Positions 1 through 10,700 of a stretch of 64,000 bases of DNA are shown here, piece after piece (position 1 is the stretch's first letter; every line of letters starts with the position of its first letter). The notes beneath the pieces were generated by a model. That model was not told where the DNA came from, did no database searches, and was given only the letters and a program-made list of their open reading frames with translations. The stretch is from Oxytricha trifallax. Lineage: Eukaryota; Ciliophora; Spirotrichea; Sporadotrichida; Oxytrichidae. The DNA lies in contig ARYC01017436.1 of assembly GCA_000711775.1 (NCBI GenBank), positions 113,269 through 177,268 of the forward strand, given 5' to 3'. Position numbers and translations under genes: made by a program.

Positions 1-754
1 AAATACTCAAGATAAGGTATAAATTGAGTGAACGTAAGCATAAAAATTCGTGATATACCACAAAAATAACAAGTGTTAAAATAACTCTAATGCAAGCTAT
101 CCCTCAAGTTTTATTGAATATAAAATTAAATATTGGCAGTTAATTTATTCTTATCCAAGAAGATATGAAGTTTATTTTATATTTTCTCAAAATTTGCTAA
201 TTTTTGTTAATGGCAGTTTATTATATCATTTTGTTATAGCACTACAAATTAAAGTCATGTTTTCTCATTGATAAAATGATATAAAGTAGTCCTTAAAAAT
301 AGGTATCATATAAATTTTTTATTTTTAAGACTCTTAAATTTGACATACTTTAACTGCCTATATTTATAATGATATTCTAACTATTCTATTTATCGATTAT
401 TTTTCGTCATTATTATAATTATTTTGAAGCGAATAAATAAGACAGGTTTTACAATTAGATTATGATTTTTTTATTTTTTAGTAAATCTTATTCTTATATG
501 AAATTAATTCTATTTAATTAAGATTCTATAATTCAATTAAAATTAAAAGTTATTTCAAACAATTTCTATTCATGCCTTAATTTTAAATAAGATTTATTAA
601 GAAATAAAATTATAAATTCTGTTAAGTAAACCATCATTTTATAAACTTTATATATGATTGATAATTTAAAAATAAAACACCTCTGTGTCCATAATCTCAA
701 TTAATTATTCGATTTAATTTTAAAGCAAATTCTCATATATAATCTATATTAAAT
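1..754. other. AT-rich region upstream of locus A
   Basis: No open frame with coding character, RNA gene or long repeat is visible here. It precedes the first coding segment of locus A and is most simply non-coding germline spacer or promoter sequence. Confidence 0.5.
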
Positions 755-885
755 ATGTAAAAACAGACATAAGGAAGCTGCTCTCATAAATTGGCTTCTT
801 CACTTAAGGGCATTGATCGCTTTGGATCTCAAATTACGTTAACACTGAACAAAAAGAATAATTTCAATACTTGCTTTGGAGGAGT
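755..885 (+). CDS. Locus A membrane-protein gene, segment 1 (N-terminus)
   Basis: First coding segment of a gene that I do not recognise by name. The ATG at 755 opens a frame reading MQKQTQGSCSHKLASS, then IDRFGSQITLTLNK, ending in a Gly-Gly-Val just before the first membrane helix. TAA is used as Gln at codons 2 and 6. Locus B at 29952 gives nearly the same protein without a break, which fixes start and frame. The segment ends at the 4-bp pointer GAGT (882-885), repeated at 2128-2131. Joining through one copy gives GGVLSILAWMG, matching GGVLSLLAWMG in locus B. The family appears to be a two-helix ciliate membrane protein with a Cys-containing outer domain. Its function is unknown. Confidence 0.8.
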
Positions 886-2131
886 TTATAATAATAAATG
901 TAATTTTATATAGATAAATATAATTATTTTCATAAATAATATATATTACTTTTTATTTTTTTCTCTTTAATATATTTCGTACTATAAATTTATATTCTAA
1001 TTTTAGATTAATTATTTTATAATTGATTTGATTTTTCACTAACATTTTTGGGTTAATAATAGTTAGAATTTTAAATTTTAGAATATAGTTGTTCTGACCG
1101 ACACCCGACCCCCCCCGTACCCTCCTTCTTGGTAGTACCCCCCTACCAACCGTTCCCCCTACCTCCTCTTACTCCTAAAATATCCTATTTCATATCAAAT
1201 TTTTTATCCTTAGGGTCTAAATCGATTTCCTTCTTGACATCTCGACATCATAAATTTTATGTTTTTATATATAAAATGTCATAATTTTATCAAAATTTTT
1301 AAATTCTATATTAATGCCTTATATGATTTTATTTTTAAGTTTTGACAAGTTTCACAATATTTTTCAACATTTTTTTTCCTCCTTTGTGAAAAATATCTAA
1401 AAAATAATTTTCCATTAAAAATATTAAAATTAATTTATAATTAATTTTTTATTGACTACCACACACAAATTTTATTCTAAAATTTTTTCCGCTTAATTCA
1501 ACTTCATTCGACTTAATTCTTAGAAAAAGTATGATTAATTTTTAAAATTTTAAAATTTTGAATATTTTGTATTTGTTAATGGAAAAAATTCAAAATTTTA
1601 AAATTTTAAAAATTAATCATACTTTTTCTAAGAATTAAGTCAAATGAAGTTGAATTAAGCGGAAAAAATTTTAGAATAAAATTTGTGTATGGGAGTAAAT
1701 AAAAATTAATTATAAATTAAATTTTAATATTTTTAAAAAAAAATTATTTTTTAAATATTTTTCACAAAGATAGGCAAAAATATGTAGTAAAATATTGTGA
1801 AACTTGTCAAAACTTAAAAATCAAATCATATAAGGAATTAATATAGAATTTAAAAAGTTGATAAAACTATGAAATTTTATATATAAAAACATAAAATTTA
1901 TGATGTCGAGATGTCAAGAAGGAAATCGATTTAGACCCTAAGGATAAAAATTTGATATAAAATAGAATATTTTAGGGGGGTACGGGGGTCGGGGGGTACT
2001 ACCACGAAGGTGGGTGCTACCAAGAAGGATGGTACGGGGGGGGGTCGGGTGTCGGTCAGAACATATATTTATTTAGTTTTATATTTTAATTTTAAAATAT
2101 TAATTTTTAGATTTATGCATTTTAAGTGAGT
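886..2131. other. IES 1 of locus A, pointer GAGT
   Basis: Sequence between segments 1 and 2 of locus A, bounded by GAGT at 882-885 and 2128-2131. Removing it with one pointer copy restores the reading frame seen uninterrupted in locus B. Most of it is a large palindrome (1091-2062). Locus B has no IES at this position, so the interruption is either a gain in A or a loss in B. Confidence 0.75.
1091..2062. repeat. 972-bp palindromic element with C-rich ends
   Basis: A near-continuous inverted repeat with arms of roughly 460 bp around a centre near 1577. It begins GTTCTGACCGACACCCG and ends with the reverse complement. The tips contain runs of C on the left and G on the right (1111-1150 and 1975-2045). 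The arms hold no coding frame. It looks like a large MITE or foldback element sitting inside IES 1. The arms differ at scattered positions, so it is not newly made. No clear target duplication is seen. Confidence 0.85.
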
Positions 2132-2264
2132 ACTATCAATTTTGGCATGGATGGGAGCATTAGCATATTTTGCCTATTGCCTCCACAGAGTAAATTAAAA
2201 TGAGTATCAGATGGCATCTATCAATGGGTACAAGGGAAATGTGTTTGACTATACTCACAATTTA
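2128..2264 (+). CDS. Locus A membrane-protein gene, segment 2 (first helix)
   Basis: Begins at pointer GAGT and encodes the first predicted membrane helix, ILAWMGALAYFAYCLHRV, followed by NQNEYQMASINGYKGN and VFDYTHNL. It ends at the 6-bp pointer AATTTA (2259-2264), which recurs at 2362-2367. The reading frame matches residues in locus B. The helix followed by a polar Tyr/Asn-rich stretch suggests a membrane anchor with the following domain on the non-cytoplasmic side; this topology is inference. Confidence 0.8.
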
Positions 2265-2367
2265 TCATTAAATAGTTAAAATATATATTAGATAAAAGAT
2301 TAAGCCAATTTTGGTATTATAGCTAAATCCTATAGTTTCAAACGTATAATAGTTTAATAGAAATTTA
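2265..2367. other. IES 2 of locus A (103 bp), pointer AATTTA
   Basis: Short AT-rich insert between AATTTA repeats at 2259-2264 and 2362-2367. Excision with one pointer gives THNLTGHFDPAF in frame. Locus B has an IES at the same place with the same pointer (30219-30294), but it is 76 bp long and has no obvious sequence similarity. Confidence 0.8.
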
Positions 2368-5300
2368 ACGGGCCACTTTGATCCAGCTTTTATATTGTAA
2401 TCAAAACCCCAAAACCCCTTAGTGAAGTTTATAAGTGCTTTGATTTGTAGGGTATTGTTGGGGTCTTATTGGGTTTAGTAGAGAAATTAGGCGAATTTTT
2501 AAAATGAGAAATAGAAATTACCGAATTTTAGGGACTATTTATGATGAGTAATATTTAGATTAACTTCTAAAGCTTAGGAACAATACAAATAGTTAGTTAG
2601 TAACTTGAGGTAAATTGAACAATACAAATATTAAAATAAACTTAGTAAAACCAGCAATGAATTATGCAGCTAAAGCAAAGTTCCTGTGCAAGAGTGCCTC
2701 AACAGTTAGGTATCATTGCTTGTTAGCTGTTTAGCATTATAACTCAGGCACTTGAAAGCATCCTGTAAGAAAATAAAAGTTCTCACAGCCCCATATTGAA
2801 TACCTCTGCGACTCGAAGACTTTAAAGTATTGGGTACAATTTCCACTCGACTAGCGAGATGTGATTTTTCATCGAAAGTTTCCTGACATTCGTATCTCTC
2901 CTTAGACTATAGCCAATATTTATAGAAGAAATGGTATTACTTTCAAGTCTGTCAACAGAGTGAAGAGAGTGATTTATTTTACAGTGCCATTTTATAGTAA
3001 TAATTTAAACTATATGTATGATTAAATGCAGAGAGCAATTGACCATAACATTAAGTTCATACACGCTGATGAAGCTGTATTCACCTTCAACACCTTTATT
3101 AATAAGTCTTGGTATAAGAAGTATGTAATATAGAAGTCTATGATTAAAAACTGAAGGTAGTCACCCATGCAATTTTAGCTGGTATCAGCGAGGATTCAGG
3201 TCTAGAATGTTATGTGATTCATCCTCGCTCTATTAAGCGATAGTAGTATATAGAGTTCTTACGTAAGCTAAGAGATAGATAAAACGATTAAGAGATTATC
3301 CTGTTTGTTGACAACCTCTCAGTTCATAAGATTAAGGAGTAAAAGAAAGCTTATGAAGAGTTAAACATAACTCCTGTATATAACGTTCCCTATAGCCATC
3401 AATTTAATGGAATCGAATTCTATTGGAGCTTAATCAAGACTCACTACAAGAAACTGCTGCTTTATCACTTTATGCATGACTTGCCTTTAGATAAAGTAGA
3501 CTTTATTCAGAGTAGCTGCAAGAGAGTGAGCATAGATAAGACAACAGTTTGTGCGAGAGAAGGAAGAATGAATCAAAACCCCAAAACCCCTTAAAGAGGT
3601 TCATAAGTGCTTTGATTTGTAGGGAATTTGTTAGGGGTTGGGGTTATTTATTAAATGCGAGATTAAAATTACAAGCTTTTGGGGTCTATTTATGATGAAG
3701 AGTATATAGATTTAGTGTTTAAACTGCGTTATGGATGTGATATGATAGTGAATAAGTTAAACCAGTACTCAACTATAAGTCTATTGCACTGCTCTTAAAG
3801 CGTAGTCCATCAACTGTTCGCTCTCACTGCTTGAAAGCTGGTAATTAAAGCAAAAATAGCTGAATTCTTAGCCTAAGAGGAAGTCAAAGTTTCTATAGAA
3901 TCATATTGACTATCTTATTAATAAAAAACTTTGAAGTATTGGGCTCACTTCTCTCTCGACTAACAAGCTATAATGTTTCACCGCCAGTTCCCTGAGTTGA
4001 AGATCTCTGCATAATCTGTTGCAAACATTTATAAACGAAACGGTATCTCTTACAAAGGTGTAAATCACATCAAGAGAGTAATTGATTTCACTCTGCCATT
4101 TTACAACAACAACTTAAATTATATTTATAATTAAATGCAGAGAGCCTAATAGAATAATATTAAGTTTATTCATGCTGACGAGGCTGTTTTTAAATTCAAC
4201 ACTTTCATCGAGAAGTCTTGGTATAAGAGGCATAGCAACATAGAAGTATATGACTAGAAAGTCAAGGTATAAACAATGGCAATTCTTTGAGGTATTAGCG
4301 AGGATGCTGGTTTAGAAACTTATGATTTTCATCCTCGCTATATTAAGACAGACCAGTATATTATGTTCTTAGAGCAGCTGAGAGAGAAGTACCCTGAATA
4401 AGAGATTATACTATTCGTTGATAGTCTTTCTGTTCATAAGACTAAAGAAACAAGGAAGAGTTATTAACAACTTAGAATAACGCCACTGTTCAACGTACCA
4501 TACAGTCCATAGTTTAATGGAATTGAGTTCTACTGGGGAATATTAAGAGGTCATTATAAGAAACTGCTGCTATACCACTTGATGCATGACCTACCTATCG
4601 ATACAGTAGACTTTATTAAAAGCTCAGCGAAGACAGTAGATAATTAGTTGGCATAAAAGTGTGCTAAAGAAGGGAGAGTGAATGTATATAAATAAGTTTT
4701 AGAGTTAAGTTAATGAATATTTAAATCAAATTTAAAACTCTTTCGTGAGAGCTGGCTTTTCTTTCTTTTCTTCTACTTCTTGCTTCCCTCCTCCTAAGTT
4801 TCTTCTCTTGCTGCCAGCTCCAGCATCTATGTTCATTGACTCTAGAGGCTAAATATTTGAAAAAAGTCTCTAGATGACTTCATACTTTGTCTGCGACTTT
4901 CGCTCTCTGTGAATCTTGCTCTATTCCTTCATCAAGAAGATGCCAGTACCAGATTTTTCTAAAGAGTTAAGCTAAAAATCTTACTTGAAATATAAGGGTT
5001 CTTCTGCAGCTCTGATAGCCAGCTCTCACTTATCTTGATCCCTTGTTTGTCCTTATCTCTGAAGAGATGCTGTACCTTTTCTTATGAGATTCTTGAATAA
5101 TTTCTTTCAAGTAATCACCTTTAATTGTGTCAAAGAAATATTTTTTTTCAGGCAGTTTATTTGACAACTGCTTCTTAGTAGGAAGGTACAGCGAAACCTC
5201 TGGGTCGTTCATAGCATCATTATATAAGTTAGTCACTGAGATTTCTGGATAGTTTGGAATCTCTGCAAACTTTACATCTTAAGTTTTCAATGCTTTCTTC

Positions 5301-8300
5301 TCTTCGCAGAGTATCGCCCTTAAAAATGAAAGTGTAGTACCTTCCATCGTTGGCAAGAACAAACCAACTAAATAATAAAGATAAGCAACTATGAGTTCAT
5401 TACCTTGCTGCACCAGGTAGCGATGCAAATCCTCCTTGCTTCTAAATCTTTGAATCAATTATTGTGCTCTACACTTTTCATTACATCATTCATTGACTCC
5501 ATCTTGTTTACAGATCTAAGAAATGATATTAAAATTTAAGTTTATTGATTTCAACTATATACCTCTGTAAAACTTACTTTAAATATGGGCATCCTATAGG
5601 AGGTCAACCTCTAAGAAGGATATGGAGAAAGTTTTGAGAACTGGTTTCAACTTGAGAGATTGATATCAAATTCTACTATTATAGTTCCATATTTTAAATT
5701 TAAATTGGTACGTACTTAATTAGGAGCAACTCCTAAAATGCTAGTACTTAATTAGGAGCATTAATTAAAGCTAGTACTTAATTAGGAGCACCCTAATTTT
5801 AATATCATAAAATCACAAAATACCTCCTAAAGCAGTACGTACTTAATTAGGTGCACCTCCTAAATCGGTACGTACTATAATCAACTTATTATTGAAAGTA
5901 AAAATTGCTACTTCCTCACCCATATGTAGAGCTGGATCGTCACTTAACATTCATAATTCTTCTCAAATAATCTAAGAACTTCCCTTGAAACTTGTAGGCT
6001 TGCAAAGCTCTCATATAAGCTCTCAGTTATAGAGGCAGTTTTATAATTTTAAATTCAAATTTAAATATGAGCGCTAACATTTTAAGAAAAACAACAGCAC
6101 TTCCATCAAACTAAATGAGACTTACCTTTGGCGTCAATAAAAAGTGTGATAGCTGTTAGATGAACTCTCACTAAGAACTTACAGAGCTATCACTTGAGGT
6201 CTATGTTATTAAAATAGAAATTAAAAATAGAAAATAAATGGCAAACAAGTGTGTGGGAGACAGAGAGGAGGAAAAAGGTATTAATGAAATTCCTATAAAA
6301 ACTGAAGAAGCTGAAGTCTATTATTCTGAGCTATGTGAGAGAGATTTTGCTCATAAATCAAGCTGGTACAGACATAAGAAAGAGCATAGAGAAGGCAAGC
6401 CCACTGTATACTTAAAGCATGATGAAATAGATGGAAAGTATGACTGCTTTGAGTGCCATAAGCAATACTCTCATACAAAAGACTTGAAGAAGTATATATT
6501 AAAAGCTCACAAGAAAGATATAGAAGTTGAGAATCATGAGAGCTGAAGCTTCTCAACAAAAGAAAAGCGAGGGAATATTCTAAGGTCGTAGTACTTGAAT
6601 AAGCAAGAGAGTTAGAGTACGTTAGGAAGGCACGCAACCAACTGACTTCTGAAATAACAAAAATTATGATCAAGAATCAATACAAGAAAATACCGGTTCT
6701 TGCTTAAATTGACCTAGATACTTCTCTTTAAAGCTACCTTATAATAGAAGACTCCTTTGATAAGAAAGTTATCAACGATCATCAATACGCATACAAGGTG
6801 TATCCCTCAACTATCTCTTAAGTGATGATAAATATTAAATAGAGTTTACAAATGAGTATCAAGTACTCACTCAAGCAAAGTTTAAAGAGTGTAGTTACTT
6901 AATCAAGCTAGATGCTGTTCTCCTTGCCAACGATCATGTTGCTTTCAGACTCCCACTCTATGAAATGACTCTAAGAGATTTCATAACAGATCAAAGGAAT
7001 CATAAGTAACTTGGATAAATAGCAACTCAGACCATACAAGGCATTAAAGAGCTTCACAAGTTAGGGTTTGTTCACAGAGATTTGAAGCCAGAAAATATAA
7101 TGATAAACTTTTCACCAGTAAGAGTAGCAATAATCGATTTCAACAGAGCCTAAAGAGTTGAAGTATCAAGGCTTGGAACTGTAATGGGAACTCAAGGGTA
7201 CTATCCAGAAAGAGAAGACTGGAGAGATGGTGACTTTTAGTGGGATGTATGGGCATTAGCAGCAATAATAATAGAGTGCGATATGCCTCGCAACGATTAC
7301 TATTCTACAAGGTGCGAGAAAGATGCTAAGCAAAGAATAAAGTAATTTATAGATAAAAAAAGAGTCTCACAATCAATAAAACAAATGGCAGACTCAATAA
7401 TAATAAAACCAAACTCAAGATCAGACATATCAATAGAGCAGATAGAGTTGTGGTTAAGCAAGATAAACTTTAGACCTCTCCCACATGATCCAAAAGTGCA
7501 TTTTGAGTGATTAAATTAAATACATTTACTATAAATTTCACATTAAAACCTATTAATAACCCCAACCCCTAACAAATTCCCTACAAATCAAAGTATTTAT
7601 AAACCTCATTAAGGGGTTTTGGGGTTTTGAATGTTTATAAATAAGTTTTAGATTTAAACGAATGAATATATTCACATATTAAATATCTATAAAATTGGCT
7701 TCTCTTATTTTTCTTCCTCTTATGGCTTGCTTGGACCCATATTTCTTCTGTTAGTACCTGCTCCTGAATCTATGTTGATTTCATCTGGCTATTAAACATC
7801 TTTATAAATTCTTCCGCTCACTTCATGAATAGTCTATGACTTACTCTCTCTGTGAACCTTCGCATGCTCTTTCATTAGGAATATACCAGTTCCAGGTTTC
7901 CCTACAAAGTATGAATCAAAGCTTACTTGATAGGAGTGGGTGCTTCTTAAGCTCTGCGAGCCAAGTCTTGCTTTTTTAAATCTTCAGGAGAAATAGAGTA
8001 GAGTTTCTTGCAAGATTCTTCAATAATCTTTCTGAGATAATAACTCTTTCTTAAAGTGCCAAGAACACCAAAAAAGAAACTCCATTCTGGAAGTATGCTA
8101 GAGAGCTGTTTCTTGGTAGGAAGATAAACTATCAACTCTTCATCTTTCATCGCATCATCTTAGAGATTAGTAACTGAAATCTCTGGGTAGTTTTGTATTT
8201 CTATCAACTTAATTTCATTGTTTTTGAAGGCTTTCTTCTCATCACATAGTATAGCTTTTAAGAATGAAATTTTGGTACTTTCCATCGTTGGAAGGAATAA

Positions 8301-10700
8301 TCCAACTATAGTATATGATTACATGCTTACCATGTTGAGTGAGGTATCGATAGAGATCCTCCTTGCTTCTTAATCTTGAGATCATTTCTTAAGCTTCAAC
8401 CCTCTTCATTGCAGAACTTATAGACTCCATCATTGTTCCTTCTCTTCTTATTGAATTTCAAATATTTATATATAGAGTTCTGGATCCTACTGCTTAAAAT
8501 CTTAGTATTAAATATGGACATCTTATAGGAGGTCAAACTAGAAAGATACGTGGAGAAAGCTGGCAGAAGCTGTAACATACATCAGAAATGGAGCTCCATT
8601 TTTATCAATTAAGTTACATTAAATTAGTACTAAATTTGTTTAAATTTAATTAGTACTGGTACTTGTTCCGTTTAATTTTAATTGGTACCAATTTAATAAT
8701 ATGATACCAAAACTTAATTAGTTTCTAGTTTTAAACTAATGAGATTTTAATGGAAAAGTTCCAAATTGGTTCAAAACCTAATTGGTACCAGTACCAACCT
8801 AAATTTTTTCTAAGTTGGTACCAAAACTAAAAATATTAAGAATGAAATTAAATAAATTATAGTTATAAACTTAGTATAAATATGATGTCTAATGACTAAG
8901 AATCAACCAATGTTGTTGCAGTCCCAACTCCTATACAAATTTACAATAATTAGAGAAGTTAATAGAGTGTAATAATTGAAATTTAAATTAAATTCAAAGA
9001 TGGCGGCTAACTTGAATCGCAAAGCAGTATCTCTTAGAAAAGGATAATCATAGCTCAACTTTGGGTTCTCCAAGAAACCAGAAGTAATTTATATTGAAAG
9101 GGAGGTTGAGCTTAGAGCTCTAGAGTTTGAAGAGGAGGTCTTTAAAATTGAAGTTTAAAACAAGAAATAAAGTGCAAAGATGGGAGTTTAACCATTAGTT
9201 GAATTGATTGAGGAAGAGAAGGAACAATAGAAAAAATTAAAACATTTTAATGTCAAGACTGCTAAATTTCTTCTCAACTGATTCGAGCTTGAAGAGGCAC
9301 ATCAAAGAGATACACTATGGGAGAGCTAAGATATATTTCAAGCACGAAAAAATCGATGGCAAGTATAAATGCACAACTTGTATGAAGTCCAATACCCATT
9401 CAGCAGAAGTGAAGAAGCATATGCAAAAGCATCACTTAAGCGAGTTCTTGATTGAAGATAAAGAAACTTTATAGCTTATACCTGCCGAGAGAAAGTAAAA
9501 TACAATTTAGTCATAAAGAGAGTAACAGGAGAGACTCAAGAGATAGAAACTGCATGAATTGATGAATCAACCGGTAGGCAACACTATATTAGCATGCTTC
9601 TAAGCCAAAGCTTTGAATATACCTGCATTAAATGCAATTTATATTAGCAGTTGTATTGATAACTATTTGCAAATTAGCGTCCCTGCAAAATAAAAACTCA
9701 TTGTAATTGATGATTATGTATACAGGGTGTATCCTTACAGCTATCTACTTAAGAATGAGTAGTACCAAAATAAGTTTGCTAACGAATACATGATTCTTAG
9801 AGAGGCTTAGAGAAGAGATTTCAAGAACTTGCTTAAGCTAAATAGTGTCATTTTAAGCTACGGTTGTATCGCATTAAGGCTTAAGAAATATGAAATGACT
9901 CTGAGAGATTATCTAAATCATAACAGATACCCAGATGATTTGAATGATATACCATCAGATATGATATAAGGTGTCAAGGAGTTGCATGAACTTGGATATG
10001 TTCATAGAGATTTGAAGCCTGAAAATGTTATGATAAACCACTGCCTTCAAAAAGTAGCTGTTTATAGATTTCAATAGAGCATTAAGATAAGAGATAGTAA
10101 CCTTATTAAGGTTCTTGACACACCTAGATACTTCTCAATCAGAGAGAAATGGACTTATAGCTCTGTTTAGTGGGATATATGGGTGAACAGAGCTATTATA
10201 TTAGAGAGTAATATGGAAAGAATGGCTTACTTTGGTAAAAAATTGAAAAATAATCAATCAGTTAAGCTTAGAAGCATATTAAGTAAGAGAATGTATGCAA
10301 GGAAATAAAAAAGATAGTAGAGATGATAATAATCAGCGCTCCCTCCTATCCAAGGTAAACATTGGATGACTTACTTGTGCCACTTAAGAGAGTAAGATTC
10401 CAGTGGTATAACAAAGACAAGCAAATAAATTTCTTTTGAACTAATTTGCCTAATATTCATTAAATATTCATTAAATTTACATAAAACCTGCGTTTTCTCT
10501 ACTAACCCAATAAGACCCCAACTATACACTAAAAATCAAAGCACTTAGAAACCAAACTTAGGGGTTTTGGGGTTTTGAATATGTTGGACCTAATATGGAT
10601 GTTTATGCTAACATGGATACCTATTTCACAATGTACGTTTAGCAAATGAATTAGCACACAGATCCATATACTGGAGCTTCATCATGGACTTTGTAATATG
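2362..10700 (+). CDS. Locus A membrane-protein gene, segment 3, interrupted by a nested TBE
   Basis: The coding segment runs 2362-2401 and resumes at 10581. Between them sits an 8.2-kb nested TBE flanked by AAT. With the TBE and one AAT removed it reads NLTGHFDPAFILQYVGPN and then MDVYANMDTYFTMYVQQ, matching FMVQYAGTNMDVYANMD in locus B without a gap. It continues to about TLQYE near 10700. How it joins the next segment (12460) is unresolved: the best repeated stretches do not keep frame, so an intron or missing piece is possible. The protein region is probably part of the extracytoplasmic domain. Confidence 0.8.
3655..4716 (+). pseudogene. TBE 42-kDa transposase gene of the inner TBE
   Basis: DDE transposase with FIHADEAVF, LFVDSLSVHK and FNGIEFYW motifs and a stop at 4714-4716. 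The second Asp and the Glu are 34 residues apart. Compared with the copy at 56316, one Gly codon has become TGA (near 4290) after MAIL, and the N-terminal third has small frame breaks around 3780-3910. It is therefore probably dead or encodes only a fragment, but the catalytic triad is intact. It lies just inside the left terminal repeat, as in other TBEs. Confidence 0.85.
4726..5502 (-). pseudogene. TBE 22-kDa protein gene of the inner TBE
   Basis: TBE gene of unknown biochemical role. The ATG at 5502 gives MESMNDVMKSVE. A short intron of about 40-45 nt near 5370-5400 is implied, because the frame shifts to LFLPTMEGTT and on to IPNYPEISVTNLYNDAMN. A conserved core, YLPTKKQLSNKLPE, follows. 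The C-terminus is basic and Lys/Glu-rich and stops at 4726-4728. A frame break at about 5060 (ISSE to IRTNKG) differs from the sister copy at 57627-57893, where the frame stays open. It is transcribed divergently from the 57-kDa gene. Confidence 0.75.
5503..6237. promoter_or_regulatory. Divergent intergenic region with repeated TTAATTAGGAGCA motifs
   Basis: Region between the 22-kDa (-) and 57-kDa (+) genes of the inner TBE. It contains at least three copies of TACTTAATTAGGAGCA or close variants (about 5711-5795) and related TTAATTAGGTGCACCTCC and TACGTAC stretches (5833-5880). The same arrangement recurs in the TBE at 56235 (58372-58535) and a related one in the remnant at 36148 (37075-37265). 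Placement between divergent genes suggests a shared promoter or transposase-binding array; this is inference. Confidence 0.55.
6238..7510 (+). pseudogene. TBE 57-kDa zinc-finger/kinase gene of the inner TBE
   Basis: Starts MANKCVGDREEEKGINE. One C2H2-like finger (YDCFECHKQYSHT...KAHKK) is clear; the preceding one keeps Cys spacing but reads YSELCERDFAHK, so its first Cys is lost (the sister copy has FCELCKREF). Frame breaks occur near 6540 and 6815. The C-terminal half is a protein-kinase fold: HRDLKPENIM (catalytic loop), IIDFNRA (DFG replaced by DFN), and WDVWALAA (the Asp of subdomain IX). No glycine-rich loop is obvious. It stops at 7508-7510. The kinase half is intact, but two frameshifts make a full protein unlikely. 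Confidence 0.85.
7672..8433 (-). pseudogene. TBE 22-kDa protein gene of the outer TBE
   Basis: Reads MMESISSAMKRVEAQ at the start, then an intron of about 45 nt (about 8290-8333, GTAAGC to TATAG), then GLFLPTMESTKISFLKAIL and LIEIQNYPEISVTNL. The core YLPTKKQLSSILPE is kept. The end is basic with SKPQEEE-like and KP-rich residues and stops at 7672-7674. Some frame breaks are present near 7900-7985. Function unknown; it is a constant component of TBEs. Confidence 0.75.
9000..10439 (+). pseudogene. TBE 57-kDa zinc-finger/kinase gene of the outer TBE
   Basis: The ATG at 9000 starts MAANLNRKAVSLRKGQ. A frame break at about 9245 leads to a finger region (KYKCTTCMKSNTHSAE...MQKHH). The kinase half shows YEMTLRDYLNHNRYPD, HRDLKPENVMIN and a Trp-rich WDIWV region. 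A frameshift near 10065 destroys the DFN motif. The end is IVEMIIISAPSYPRQ to a stop at 10437-10439. Upstream (8600-8870) are repeated AATTGGTACC-like and TTAATTAGTACT motifs, the equivalent of the regulatory repeats in the other subfamily. Decayed but recognisable. Confidence 0.8.

Larger units (their letters stand above)
3574..7629 (+). mobile_element. Inner TBE transposon (TBE2-like) nested in another TBE
   Basis: 4056-bp element with full C4A4/G4T4 terminal repeats and an AAT duplication (3571-3573 and 7630-7632). Inserted in the last codons of the outer transposase gene: the flanks read GGAAGAATGAAT then AATGTTTATAAATAAG, whereas intact copies read straight through. Its gene content and order are the usual three. 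Its terminal repeat and genes resemble the element at 56235 more than its host, so two TBE subfamilies are nested. Confidence 0.95.
2504..7665 (+). pseudogene. TBE 42-kDa transposase gene of the outer TBE, split by the inner TBE
   Basis: IS630/Tc1-superfamily DDE transposase. Coding runs from the ATG at 2504 to 3573, is broken by the inner element, and ends at TGA 7663-7665. Visible motifs are FIHADEAVF (first Asp), FVDNLSVHK (second Asp) and FNGIEFYW (Glu), with 34 residues between the second Asp and the Glu. The N-terminal part has frame breaks (around 2600-2640 and 2930, and near 3150 after the SWYKKY stretch) and a small internal duplication at about 2580-2640. The catalytic C-terminal half is well kept. 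In Oxytricha, TBE transposases are made in development and help cut out germline DNA. This copy is probably inactive. Confidence 0.85.
2402..10577 (+). mobile_element. Outer TBE transposon of a nested pair (TBE1-like)
   Basis: Telomere-Bearing Element with inverted terminal repeats starting CAAAACCCCAAAACCCC and ending GGGGTTTTGGGGTTTTG, flanked by a 3-bp AAT duplication (2399-2401 and 10578-10580). Gene order is transposase (+), 22-kDa gene (-), 57-kDa gene (+). A second TBE (3574-7629) is inserted near the end of its transposase gene, so its own length is about 4.1 kb, normal for the family. It lies inside a coding segment of locus A and must be removed precisely for that gene to work. Confidence 0.95.

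Noticed and set aside
755-1000. TAA/TAG codons as proof that genes are dead
   Set aside because: The same codons recur at Gln positions in all good frames; only TGA ends them.
3574-3610. C4A4 repeats as a real chromosome end (telomere)
   Set aside because: Only two repeats, internal, paired with an inverted copy and flanked by AAT: a TBE terminal repeat.
6293-6673. Open frame on the minus strand opposite the 57-kDa gene
   Set aside because: Antisense shadow of the zinc-finger region; the plus-strand frame has the family motifs.
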